Source: an uncultured Collinsella sp. (GTDB lineage Bacteria; Actinomycetota; Coriobacteriia; Coriobacteriales; Coriobacteriaceae). From it: DNA of 10,129 nt. Below are positions 1-5,961 of the stretch, piece by piece. Numbering within the stretch: position 1 is the first letter of the stretch; each line of letters starts with the position of its first letter. The notes under the pieces were generated by a model that was not told the origin of the DNA, ran no database searches, and worked only from the letters and a program-made list of their open reading frames with translations. The DNA lies in the NCBI GenBank assembly GCA_900552735.1, contig USBA01000063.1:1-10129 (forward strand). Reading direction: 5' to 3'. Made by a program: the position numbers and the translations under genes.

Positions 1-764
1 GCGGCATCGAGCACGTCCTTGGCAAAGCCGTTGGCGCTCATGGAATTACGGATGGTCTTGCGACGCTGAGCAAATGCGGCGTCAATCACGCGGGCCACGA
101 ACTCGCGATCGAGTCCTTCGGGCACCACGCCGTCAGCACGGTCGATACGCACGACGGCCGAGTCCACGTGCGGCGCCGGCATAAAGCAACGCGGCGGCAC
201 CTCAAAGCGACCCGTAACCTGCGCATACAGGCCCAGCTTTGCCGTATAGCCGCCATAGGTCTTGTTGCCCGGCGTTGCGGCAATGCGATCGGCAACCTCC
301 TTTTGAACCATGACGACGGCGCGCTTGAGCGCGGGCATCGTCTGGAAGAACTGAAGGATGATCGTCGCCGCCACGTTATAGGGCAGATTCGCGACAAACA
401 CCGTGGGTTCACCACCGGCGGCCTGCTTAATCTGCTCCAGCGTCACCTTGAGCGCGTCGCCCATGATAAAGCGGAAGTTGGCATAGTCGGCGGCGTGGGC
501 ATCGAGCACCGGCTCGAGCTCGGGATCGGCCTCGATCGACGTGACGCACGCCGCCTCCTGCAGCAGCGCAAGCGTGAGCGTACCAACGCCCGGACCAACC
601 TCGAGCACGCGCTCATCGCCCGCAAGCTCGGAAAGCTCGCAAATGCGCTCAATTACATGGTTGTCGATCAGGAAGTTCTGGCCCAGGCGATGCTTGGTCG
701 CAAGGCCAAACTCCTCCAGCAGCTCCCTTGTTGCCGTGGGGTTTGCCAAAGGCGAAGTTGTCAT
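1..764 (-). CDS. rsmA: 16S rRNA dimethyladenosine transferase RsmA/KsgA (3' end cut by window edge)
   Basis: RsmA dimethylates two adjacent adenines (A1518 and A1519, E. coli numbering) in the 3' terminal helix of 16S rRNA, using S-adenosylmethionine, during late assembly of the small ribosomal subunit. I translated 254 residues from an ATG at 764; the C-terminus lies outside the window. Visible motifs are HRLGQNFLID at residues 25-34, the SAM-binding EVGPGVGTLT at 55-64, the acidic IEAD at 77-80, the catalytic NLPYN at 126-130, the PPRCFMPAPHVDSAV segment near 190-204 and AFAQRRKTIRNS near 230-241, all diagnostic of the KsgA/Dim1 family. The start is fixed by AAGGAGG five bases upstream. It lies downstream of metG, as in many bacteria, but an intrinsic terminator separates the two. 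No frameshift or missing key residue is seen. Confidence 0.96.
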   Translation of the reverse strand, partial: MTTSPLANPTATRELLEEFGLATKHRLGQNFLIDNHVIERICELSELAGDERVLEVGPGVGTLTLALLQEAACVTSIEADPELEPVLDAHAADYANFRFIMGDALKVTLEQIKQAAGGEPTVFVANLPYNVAATIILQFFQTMPALKRAVVMVQKEVADRIAATPGNKTYGGYTAKLGLYAQVTGRFEVPPRCFMPAPHVDSAVVRIDRADGVVPEGLDREFVARVIDAAFAQRRKTIRNSMSANGFAKDVLDA

Positions 765-794
765 AGTTGCCTCCTTAGCATGGTGGCGGCGTCT

Positions 795-832
795 TGAAAC
801 AAAAGGGCATGGACCGTTGCGGCCATGCCCTT
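795..832 (-). terminator. Intrinsic terminator after metG, just before rsmA
   Basis: On the minus strand there is a perfect 10-bp stem, AAGGGCATGG pairing with CCATGCCCTT (plus positions 803-812 and 823-832). The 10-base loop can add a short CCG/CGG pairing. The stem runs straight into TTTTGTTTC. It lies 40 bases after the metG stop and its U-tract ends 30 bases before the rsmA start. It should end the upstream operon or act as a partial terminator controlling read-through into rsmA. Confidence 0.85.
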
Positions 833-871
833 ACATCTAAACAGTAAATTGCCGATATGGCGCGCGGCGTC

Positions 872-2473
872 TTAGCCCAGACGCGGGAACAGCGGCTCGC
901 CCTTCTCGACGGGCTGACCACCTGCAAGCAGGCCCCAAGCGCAAATGCCCTTGAGGTCGTCGGTCGCGGCCTCGTCCTCGCAGGACAGGCGGCGCAGGGC
1001 CTCGGCAGAGGTCTGGGGCATGAGCGGCATCAGCAGGTGAGCGGCAATGCGGATGGCCTCGAGCAGGTTGTAGATCACAAACGCCAGCTCGTCAGCCTTG
1101 GCCTCGTCCTTGGCAAGCGCCCAGGGCTCGGAGTCCTCGATGTAGTGGTTGGCGGCGTGGATGAGCTCCATGACCTCGTCCTTAGCTCCACCGTAATCGA
1201 GCACGTCCATCTTGGCCATGTAGCGCTCGACCAGACCATCGGCGATCTTTGCCAGCGGGTTGTCGAACGCATCGAACGATGCGGGCTTGGCGGGCGCGCA
1301 ACCATCAAAGTACTTGCCGCTCATGTTGAGCGAACGTGAGATGAGGTTGCCCCAGCTGTTGGCCAGGTCGGCGTTGTAGACCTGCTCCATGCGATCGAAG
1401 CTGATGGCGCCGTCGGTACCGGGGACGACGTCGGTCATGAAGTAGTAGCGATAGCCCTCGACGCCCAGCATGTCGATAACGTCCTGCGGAGCGATGGCGT
1501 TACCGCGGCTCTTGGACATCTTCTCGGCCTTGCCAGTCTCGGCATTGCGCACGGTCAGGAAGCCGTGGGCAAAGACGTGCTCGGGCAGGGCCTCACCGAT
1601 GGCCATGAGCATGGCGGGCCAAATGACGCAGTGGAAGCGGATGATGTCCTTACCCACGATGTGGAACTGCGCGGGCCAGCGATAGGCCAGCTCGGCACGT
1701 GCCTCGTCGGTGTCGACACCGTAGCCGACGGCCGTCATGTAGTTGAGCAGCGCATCGAACCACACGTAGGTCACGTGGCCCTCGTCAAACGGGACCTGAA
1801 TGCCCCAGTCAAAGCTCGTGCGGCTCACGGAAAGGTCGTTAAGGCCGCCCTCGACAAAGCTGCGCACCTCGTTCATGCGGAACGCAGGCTCGACAAAGTC
1901 GGGGTGCTCGTCGTAAAGCTTGAGCAGCTTGTCCTGGAAGGCGGAAAGCTTAAAGAAGTAGGACTCCTCCTGCACGCGCTCAAGCGGACGGTGGCAGTCG
2001 GGGCACAGGTGCTGGCCGACGCTGCCGTACTCCTCGTCGCCCTTCTGGACCTGCGTATCGGTGAAGTAGGTCTCGTCAGGCACGCAATACCAGCCGTCGT
2101 AGCTGCCCTTATACAGGTAACCGGACTCCTTCATGCGCTCCCACAGGTACTGCACGGCATGATGCTGGCGCGGCTCGGTGGTGCGAATGAAGTCATCGTT
2201 GGAAATCTCGAGCTTGCTCCAAAGCTCCTTGAAGTGCGGAGCCTGGCTGTCGGTCCACTCCTGCGGCGTCATGCCATGCTTGGCTGCGGCCTCGGCGACC
2301 TTCTCGCCGTGCTCGTCCATGCCGGTCAGGAACTTAACGTTGTAGCCAGCGGAGCGGCGATAGCGAGCCTGAACGTCGGCGATGATGGTGGAATAAGCCG
2401 TGCCCAGGTGCGGATCGGCGTTGACGTAGTAGATGGGCGTCGTGATAAAGAACGAAGGCTTGCTTTGATCCAT
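872..2473 (-). CDS. metG: Methionyl-tRNA synthetase
   Basis: MetRS charges tRNA-Met with methionine in the cytoplasm in an ATP-dependent reaction, supplying both initiator and elongator tRNA. The 533-residue protein has the class I HIGH-type motif as HLGT (22-25), GMDEHGEK (51-58), a zinc-knuckle insert around 130-160, YVWFDALLNYM (236-246), HIVGKDIIRFH (271-281) and KMSKS (318-322), followed by the helical anticodon-binding domain. It ends at LFPRLG, so it is the short form without the C-terminal tRNA-binding domain found in longer MetRS. The knuckle reads C130-x2-D133 and C157-x2-C160, with Asp where the second Cys usually lies. The ATG at 2473 is preceded by CTGGAGGAC. It is separated from rsmI by 69 bases with no terminator, so it is probably co-transcribed with rsmI and the GH5-like gene. 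Confidence 0.97.
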   Translation of the reverse strand: MDQSKPSFFITTPIYYVNADPHLGTAYSTIIADVQARYRRSAGYNVKFLTGMDEHGEKVAEAAAKHGMTPQEWTDSQAPHFKELWSKLEISNDDFIRTTEPRQHHAVQYLWERMKESGYLYKGSYDGWYCVPDETYFTDTQVQKGDEEYGSVGQHLCPDCHRPLERVQEESYFFKLSAFQDKLLKLYDEHPDFVEPAFRMNEVRSFVEGGLNDLSVSRTSFDWGIQVPFDEGHVTYVWFDALLNYMTAVGYGVDTDEARAELAYRWPAQFHIVGKDIIRFHCVIWPAMLMAIGEALPEHVFAHGFLTVRNAETGKAEKMSKSRGNAIAPQDVIDMLGVEGYRYYFMTDVVPGTDGAISFDRMEQVYNADLANSWGNLISRSLNMSGKYFDGCAPAKPASFDAFDNPLAKIADGLVERYMAKMDVLDYGGAKDEVMELIHAANHYIEDSEPWALAKDEAKADELAFVIYNLLEAIRIAAHLLMPLMPQTSAEALRRLSCEDEAATDDLKGICAWGLLAGGQPVEKGEPLFPRLG

Positions 2474-2542
2474 GGGGTTTGTCCTCCAGAAAAACGTTGC
2501 ATACAGGGGATGATTCTAGCGCAAGGGCTGGATATCCTCCAT

Positions 2543-3421
2543 CTATTGCATATCGAGCACCATGGCATAGACATCGCGCTTGCGGCGCGAATACTTCTGA
2601 GACAGGCGCTTGGCCACCGCAGAGGCGGGCTCCCCCTCCTCGAGCGCGGCGCGGATATCCTCGCGCAGGGCCTCGTCGGGATCCGCTGCCGCGGCGCCAA
2701 CCGGTACGATGCCAGCCTCCTCGTCCTCGCTCGGCGGCGCGATGACCAGCGCAATCTCGCCCTTTACCTCGCCGCGAGCACGCAGCTCCTCGGCGAGTTG
2801 GGCAGCGGGCCCGCGCAAGACCTCCTCGTGCAGCTTGGTGAGTTCGCGGCAGACGGCAACCTCACGCTGGGGAAAGACCTCCGCCACGGCCTCGAGCGTC
2901 GCCACGATGCGATGTGGAGACTCGTAGAAGATGAGCGCGCCGGGCACTACGGCAAGGCGCTGCAAACGGCGCACGCGGTCACCGTGCTTTCGGCCCAAAA
3001 AGCCCTCGAAGAAAAAATGCTCGCAGGGAATGCCGGACGAAACGAGCGCCGTGACGCAAGCAGAGGGCCCGGGAATAACTTCTACGGGCACATCGGCCTC
3101 ACGCGCTGCCTCGACCAGCGCCTGACCGGGATCGGACACACTCGGCATGCCGGCGTCCGAGGCAAAGGCGAGGGTCTCCCCCGCCAGCAGACGGTCGACC
3201 AGGCCGGCGGCGCGGCTGGCGATCACATTCTCGTCGCAACGGACAAGCGGCTTGGAAATGCCCAGGTGCATCAGCAGCTTTGACGTCACACGCGTGTCTT
3301 CGCAGCAAATGGCATCGGCGGCGGCAAAGGCCTCGCCAACGCGCGGGGACAGGTCACCCAAGTTGCCGATGGGCGTGCCGACCACATAGAGTTTGCCCGT
3401 ATGGGCGCTGTTTTGCGTCAT
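2543..3421 (-). CDS. rsmI: 16S rRNA (cytidine1402-2'-O)-methyltransferase RsmI
   Basis: RsmI adds the 2'-O-methyl group to C1402 in the decoding centre of 16S rRNA, using SAM. The 292-residue protein matches the family from end to end: VVGTPIGNLGDLSPR (13-27), CEDTRVTSKLL (40-50), SDAGMPSVSDPG (88-99), VIPGPSA (115-121), FFFEGFLGRK (136-145), FYESPHR (165-171), RELTKLHEE (192-200) and KGEIALVI (220-227). The C-terminal basic segment SRRKRDVYAMVL (278-289) fits the small helix-turn-helix tail of RsmI. It starts at an ATG six bases after the TAG of the GH5-like gene, with only a weak ribosome site, which suggests translational coupling. metG follows after 69 bases. It shares the rRNA-modification theme with rsmA further downstream. 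Confidence 0.96.
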   Translation of the reverse strand: MTQNSAHTGKLYVVGTPIGNLGDLSPRVGEAFAAADAICCEDTRVTSKLLMHLGISKPLVRCDENVIASRAAGLVDRLLAGETLAFASDAGMPSVSDPGQALVEAAREADVPVEVIPGPSACVTALVSSGIPCEHFFFEGFLGRKHGDRVRRLQRLAVVPGALIFYESPHRIVATLEAVAEVFPQREVAVCRELTKLHEEVLRGPAAQLAEELRARGEVKGEIALVIAPPSEDEEAGIVPVGAAAADPDEALREDIRAALEEGEPASAVAKRLSQKYSRRKRDVYAMVLDMQ

Positions 3422-3427
3422 ATCAAC

Positions 3428-4489
3428 CTATTCAATCATGCCGCGCTCGAGCGTACCGAGCGCCGCGCGGGCGTCCCATGCTGCAATACGCTTCTCGGTC
3501 TTCCACGTTTGGAAGAACCAACCGGCAGCCGGCGCAAACGAAGCCAGCTGGTTAGCGATAAACACACGCTCGTAGGCATTGCGTCCCTCGGGCGTAACCG
3601 ACGAGTTGGCAAAGATCGCCGCGCCCGACCATTCGCCCACCAGCACGGGGAACCCAGTCGAGATCGCTTCTTTAAGCTCGCGCTTGTTACGCGAAATCGC
3701 CGTCGTCAGCCCGCGGGGGCTCGTGATGTCGAGCGCATACTCGTCGCGGTAATGGTACAGGTGAAGGTCCATGTAGACGTTCTTATACTTGGCGCCGCGC
3801 ATAAAATGTTTCCATTCGCTGGGATGCCCCGACGACGAGAAGACGACGATCTTATCCTCGGGCATATACGAACGGACGAGCTCGTAGGCATCGCGATAGA
3901 AATTGCGCAGGTAGTGGGCCGGAATGCCATCCGTCATGGTAAAGAGACTCTTGCGGACGCTCATCTGCGGCGTGTCCAGCAGCTCAATGCCCAGCAGGCT
4001 CTCGGCCTCGCCGTAGCGATCGGCCAAGCGCTCGAGCACGTCGAGTGCGACATGACGGCCGTTGGTGGACGAATGCCATTCGGCAACAGCCTCCGGCGTG
4101 GTGGGCGAATCGTTGGAATCGCCCTGGCCACCGGGCACAGTTGCCAAATCGAGCAGCACGCGGATGTCGTACTTGGCTGCCCACTCAATTGCACGGTCGA
4201 TGTAGTCGACAACCGAGATGTAGGACGCATCGGACTCCTGCGAGCCAAAGGCATACCAGGGCACCGGCAGACGCACGGCATTGAGACCGATCTGCGCCAT
4301 GCGGCAAAAATCGTCCTCACTCACAAACGTCTCGTAATGACGGCGCATGCGCTCGTTATAGGCGGCGGTGCCCATGGCCTCCTGCAGCTCGGCCGCATTG
4401 GATGCACCGGTCGCCGCGTATAGCGACGGGGTCACCCAAGGCTCGGGAATAAACCAGCCAGAGAGATTAACGCCGAGTATCCTCTCCAT
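3428..4489 (-). CDS. Glycoside hydrolase family 5-like protein with altered active site
   Basis: The 353-residue protein resembles fungal-type exo-beta-1,3-glucanases of GH5, a (beta/alpha)8 retaining glycosidase family. Recognisable landmarks are GVNLSGW (6-12), EPWVTPSLY (16-24), VRLPVPW (72-78), LDLATVPGGQ (113-122), GIELLDTP (167-174), HLYHY (243-247), VLVGEWSG (282-289) and GWFFQTWKTE (323-332). The nucleophile Glu is kept at E286. The acid/base NE pair of the NEP motif is D172-T173, and the usual His of DLH is A116. Normal hydrolysis is therefore doubtful. No signal peptide or membrane segment is visible, so it is probably cytoplasmic. The ATG at 4489 has AGGGGG seven bases upstream; an in-frame extension to 4606 would cross the promoter. 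It heads the apparent operon with rsmI and metG. It could be a pseudoenzyme, a sugar-binding protein or an enzyme with changed chemistry. Confidence 0.85.
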   Translation of the reverse strand: MERILGVNLSGWFIPEPWVTPSLYAATGASNAAELQEAMGTAAYNERMRRHYETFVSEDDFCRMAQIGLNAVRLPVPWYAFGSQESDASYISVVDYIDRAIEWAAKYDIRVLLDLATVPGGQGDSNDSPTTPEAVAEWHSSTNGRHVALDVLERLADRYGEAESLLGIELLDTPQMSVRKSLFTMTDGIPAHYLRNFYRDAYELVRSYMPEDKIVVFSSSGHPSEWKHFMRGAKYKNVYMDLHLYHYRDEYALDITSPRGLTTAISRNKRELKEAISTGFPVLVGEWSGAAIFANSSVTPEGRNAYERVFIANQLASFAPAAGWFFQTWKTEKRIAAWDARAALGTLERGMIE

Positions 4490-4554
4490 CACTGCCCCCT
4501 TCGGATCGTGCAGGCCAAACCTGCATCGTATTGCATAGGAAAAGTATCGTTTTG

Positions 4555-4591
4555 AGTATACCCGCGCGTGCGGACAGACGACCGAACGGTC
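4555..4591 (-). promoter_or_regulatory. Promoter -10 with overlapping TetR-type palindrome upstream of the GH5-like gene
   Basis: On the minus strand TATACT (plus 4555-4560) is a good -10 box about 66 bases before the GH5-like ATG. No convincing -35 lies 17 bases upstream. Instead that area holds the inverted repeat GACCG-TT-CGGTC (4580-4591), a layout common for operators of TetR-family repressors. A repressor bound there would cover the -35 region. No TetR gene is in the window, so the regulator is unknown. The element would govern GH5-like, rsmI and metG together. Confidence 0.5.
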
Positions 4592-4681
4592 TGTAAAGTG
4601 GCGCAAAAGCGGGAGGAATGTCTGGGGCGAGCGGGGTCAAGATGACGTACCGAGATGCGCATACACGCCGAGGGCAGGCGC

Positions 4682-4729
4682 CGGAAAGCGCATTCCATTC
4701 TTTCGCTCAATAATGGGATGCGCTTTCCG
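4682..4729. repeat. Long isolated inverted repeat, 18-bp arms with 12-base loop
   Basis: The left arm CGGAAAGCGCATTCCATT (4682-4699) and right arm AATGGGATGCGCTTTCCG (4712-4729) are complementary except for one position, which would be a G-U pair in one of the two RNA strands. The loop is 12 bases. No U-tract follows on either strand, so it is not a standard intrinsic terminator. It sits between the tRNA-Phe terminator and the GH5-like promoter. It may be a dispersed REP-like palindrome, a DNA roadblock or an RNA hairpin. Confidence 0.75.
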
Positions 4730-4737
4730 CGGGTCCA

Positions 4738-4770
4738 CATAAAAGAAAAGGACCCCTTTGCAGAGGTCCT
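4738..4770 (-). terminator. Intrinsic terminator of tRNA-Phe
   Basis: On the minus strand, 13 bases after the tRNA's last base, AGGACCTCT pairs with AAAGGGGTCCT minus its inner bases. This gives nine pairs (one of them G-U) closed by a GCAA tetraloop (plus 4749-4770). TTTTCTTTTA follows. The spacing and U-tract are typical of a Rho-independent terminator ending the tRNA transcript. Confidence 0.88.
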
Positions 4771-4783
4771 AGTCAATTCAAGG

Positions 4784-4856
<73 letters not shown>

Positions 4857-4867
4857 ATTTGAGGTGT

Positions 4868-4882
4868 GCCTTGTTTCAAGGC
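4868..4882 (-). other. Short perfect hairpin in the tRNA-Phe 5' leader
   Basis: Minus-strand GCCTTG-AAA-CAAGGC lies between the promoter -10 and the tRNA. It starts roughly at the expected transcription start and ends 11 bases before the mature 5' end. It would form a small stem in the precursor removed by RNase P. A role in processing or stability is inference; it could also be chance. Confidence 0.5.
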
Positions 4883-4888
4883 TTGATT

Positions 4889-4916
4889 AGTATAACCAAG
4901 GACGCGCTCCGGTCAA
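4889..4916 (-). promoter_or_regulatory. Promoter of tRNA-Phe
   Basis: On the minus strand TTGACC (plus 4911-4916) and TATACT (4889-4894) are separated by 16 bases. Each matches the sigma-70-type consensus at five of six positions. The predicted start is near 4882, giving a leader of about 25 bases before the mature tRNA. This is the best promoter in the window. Confidence 0.8.
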
Positions 4917-4991
4917 CCGAGAATTTGAAAAAAGTTTTTGAGCACGGCGCCAGCCACAAGGCCGACCCTATAGAACAGCACGTTAGAGACA

Positions 4992-5279
4992 TCAACCCAC
5001 CGCAAGAAGTTTTTCGCTCAAGGCTGCACGGGCAAACTCACTTGGCGTCATTCCTTCAGCCGCCGCCCGACGACGAATCGCCTCCTTCATCCCTAGGGGA
5101 ATCTTGACCGATAGCGTTGCCGTCCCTTCGCTTGAGAGCGGAGGCCGCCCGTGCACGATCCCCCCAACGGTATGCTCGCCGTCCGGAAACCCGCCATGCT
5201 CGTACGACTCGCACCACGCGTCAATCATTTCATCCGTTACAACCTGACCATTGGCAGCCGTATACGCCTTGCTCATCAT
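4992..5279 (-). CDS. Ribbon-helix-helix antitoxin (CopG/Arc-like)
   Basis: This 95-residue protein is the likely antitoxin and autorepressor of a two-gene toxin-antitoxin module. The N-terminal part has VTDEMIDAWCESYEHG (14-29), a segment I associate with actinobacterial antitoxins. The C-terminal part is a ribbon-helix-helix fold: the DNA-contacting strand TATLSVKIP (53-61), helix MKEAIRRRAAAEG (64-76), then TPSEFARAALSEKLLA (78-93), which favours dimerisation. The start is one of two adjacent ATGs at 5279 or 5276. The first overlaps the toxin stop as ATGA, with AGAGGGG four to five bases upstream. An in-frame extension to 5462 lies wholly inside the toxin gene and is rejected. The toxin-first order resembles BrnTA and HigBA modules. 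Binding the inverted repeat at 5569-5583 is inferred. Confidence 0.82.
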   Translation of the reverse strand: MMSKAYTAANGQVVTDEMIDAWCESYEHGGFPDGEHTVGGIVHGRPPLSSEGTATLSVKIPLGMKEAIRRRAAAEGMTPSEFARAALSEKLLAVG

Positions 5280-5539
5280 CGACCCCTCTGCCGAGCTTGC
5301 TCGATCTCTTGCCAGAATTTCTTCTGAACCGGAGACAGGGCATGAATAATGAGCCATCCACGAATTAGTTCGACTGCAACAAGTTCCATACTTCGACCAT
5401 CTGGAAGCCATCCAATGGCAAGCCATCTCGGCGGCTCGTCCTCCGACTCGCGGCGAATGCACTCAGTAACCGCGAACCAGGCACCAAGCACTTTCTTTTC
5501 CGTCAAGTGTTTTTTTGGCGTTGGGATGGATCTCAACAT
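5276..5539 (-). CDS. Small toxin-like protein of a toxin-antitoxin pair (BrnT/RelE-like size), possible 5' frameshift
   Basis: The open frame from the ATG at 5539 gives 87 residues. The core PPRWLAIGWLPDGRSMELVAVE (residues 36-57 roughly) with GWLIIHALSPVQKKF reads like a compact beta-rich RNase-type toxin ending in a basic tail. I do not recognise a named family with certainty; BrnT-like is a guess from size, gene order and the RHH partner. The Shine-Dalgarno GGAGGAG (5551-5557) lies seven bases from another ATG at 5543. That ATG opens frame MDVEIHPNAKK and then hits the A7 run (plus T7 at 5510-5516). Removing one A joins it to HLTEKKVLGAW in the main frame. The HPNAKKHLTE reading looks more natural than MLRSIPTPKKHLTE. 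It is therefore an intact gene using the second ATG, a frameshifted gene, or one relying on slippage. Confidence 0.68.
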   Translation of the reverse strand: MLRSIPTPKKHLTEKKVLGAWFAVTECIRRESEDEPPRWLAIGWLPDGRSMELVAVELIRGWLIIHALSPVQKKFWQEIEQARQRGR

Positions 5540-5550
5540 CCATGCATCTT

Positions 5551-5557
5551 CTCCTCC
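5551..5557 (-). promoter_or_regulatory. Ribosome binding site of the toxin-like gene
   Basis: GGAGGAG on the minus strand is seven bases before the ATG at 5543 and eleven before the in-frame ATG at 5539. The spacing favours the first ATG, whose frame closes after 26 codons unless one base of the A7 run is skipped. This decides how the toxin is read. Confidence 0.7.
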
Positions 5558-5568
5558 ATCTTACCCAA

Positions 5569-5583
5569 TTTCGTATGACGAAA
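5569..5583. promoter_or_regulatory. Inverted repeat upstream of the toxin-antitoxin pair, candidate operator
   Basis: TTTCGT and ACGAAA form perfect 6-bp arms around a 3-base centre, 26 bases upstream of the toxin ATG at 5543. RHH antitoxins commonly repress their own operons from palindromes in this position. The surrounding promoter is not clear: TTGGCG lies upstream, but only a weak -10 (TACGAA or TAAGAT) follows. Operator function is inferred from position. Confidence 0.45.
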
Positions 5584-5601
5584 GTCCGCTGTCGCCAATT
5601 C

Positions 5602-5961
5602 TTACGCCGGCACTTGTTGAAAGGCGGGAGGTGTAGCGAGGATTGAAGGGCGTTCCAGCACCGCCCAGGCACCGGGACAGGAACACATGCGCCAAGGACG
5701 GACGTTTTCGTAGCATGCGAGGATGCTGCCGTTGCGGTCGATAAAAGCAATGTCGATGGGGTAGGCCATAAAGCAGGTGTGGACCGAAGAGCAGCGTGGG
5801 AACGCCATGACGAGCGGCAACCCGTTGGCGGCAATCGGAGACCGTCCCAGCATGCCGCGCAGGCGCACGGCAAACGACTCCGCCACCACAAACTCGGCAG
5901 GCGCCCAACCCAGCCTGTTGAGCGCCCGCGCGTAGGCAATGTAGGATGAGGCCGCGGTCAC
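5602..5961 (-). CDS. DUF192 (COG1430) family protein at the end of the Tad operon
   Basis: The 119-residue protein matches the DUF192 pattern: FVVAESFAVRLRGMLGR (24-40), GLPLVMAFPRCSSVHTCFM (47-65), YPIDIAFIDRNGSILACYENV (67-87) and the closing CPGAWAVLERP (95-105). The family's biochemical role is unsettled. No signal peptide or membrane segment is seen here, though some family members are exported. The likely start is GTG at 5961, overlapping the preceding TadE-like stop as ATGTGA, with GGGGGTGG close upstream. The next upstream in-frame ATG at 6066 lies inside the TadE-like gene. Four Cys (57, 63, 83 and 93/95 region) cluster in the second half. Its place as last gene in the coupled pilus operon suggests a function tied to pilus biogenesis, but that is inference. 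Confidence 0.8.
   Translation of the reverse strand: MTAASSYIAYARALNRLGWAPAEFVVAESFAVRLRGMLGRSPIAANGLPLVMAFPRCSSVHTCFMAYPIDIAFIDRNGSILACYENVRPWRMCSCPGAWAVLERPSILATPPAFQQVPA

Noticed and set aside
168..797. Plus-strand open frame of 209 codons
   Set aside because: Lies wholly opposite rsmA and the terminator; Arg/Leu-rich shadow translation.
2474..2542. Possible metG promoter (TAGAAT) in the rsmI-metG gap
   Set aside because: No acceptable -35 at 16 to 18 bases and no other support; read-through from rsmI is simpler.
1565..3283. Plus-strand open frame of 572 codons
   Set aside because: It is antisense to metG and rsmI, both of which match their families from end to end. GC-rich codon use opens the opposite frame, and the translation is low-complexity with no family pattern.
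3401..4423. Plus-strand open frame of 340 codons
   Set aside because: Antisense shadow of the GH5-like gene, with no recognisable motif and no ribosome site of note.
4731..4755. Alternative pairing of GGGTCC with a downstream GGACCC at the tRNA terminator
   Set aside because: It could compete with the terminator on paper, but the loop is long and the main stem with its GCAA loop is far stronger; there is no leader peptide or ligand logic for a tRNA gene.
5463..5939. Minus-strand frame joining part of the DUF192 gene to the toxin N-terminus
   Set aside because: Its upstream part is an out-of-frame reading of DUF192. Only the last 26 codons, from the ATG at 5543, are of interest and they are covered under the A7 finding.
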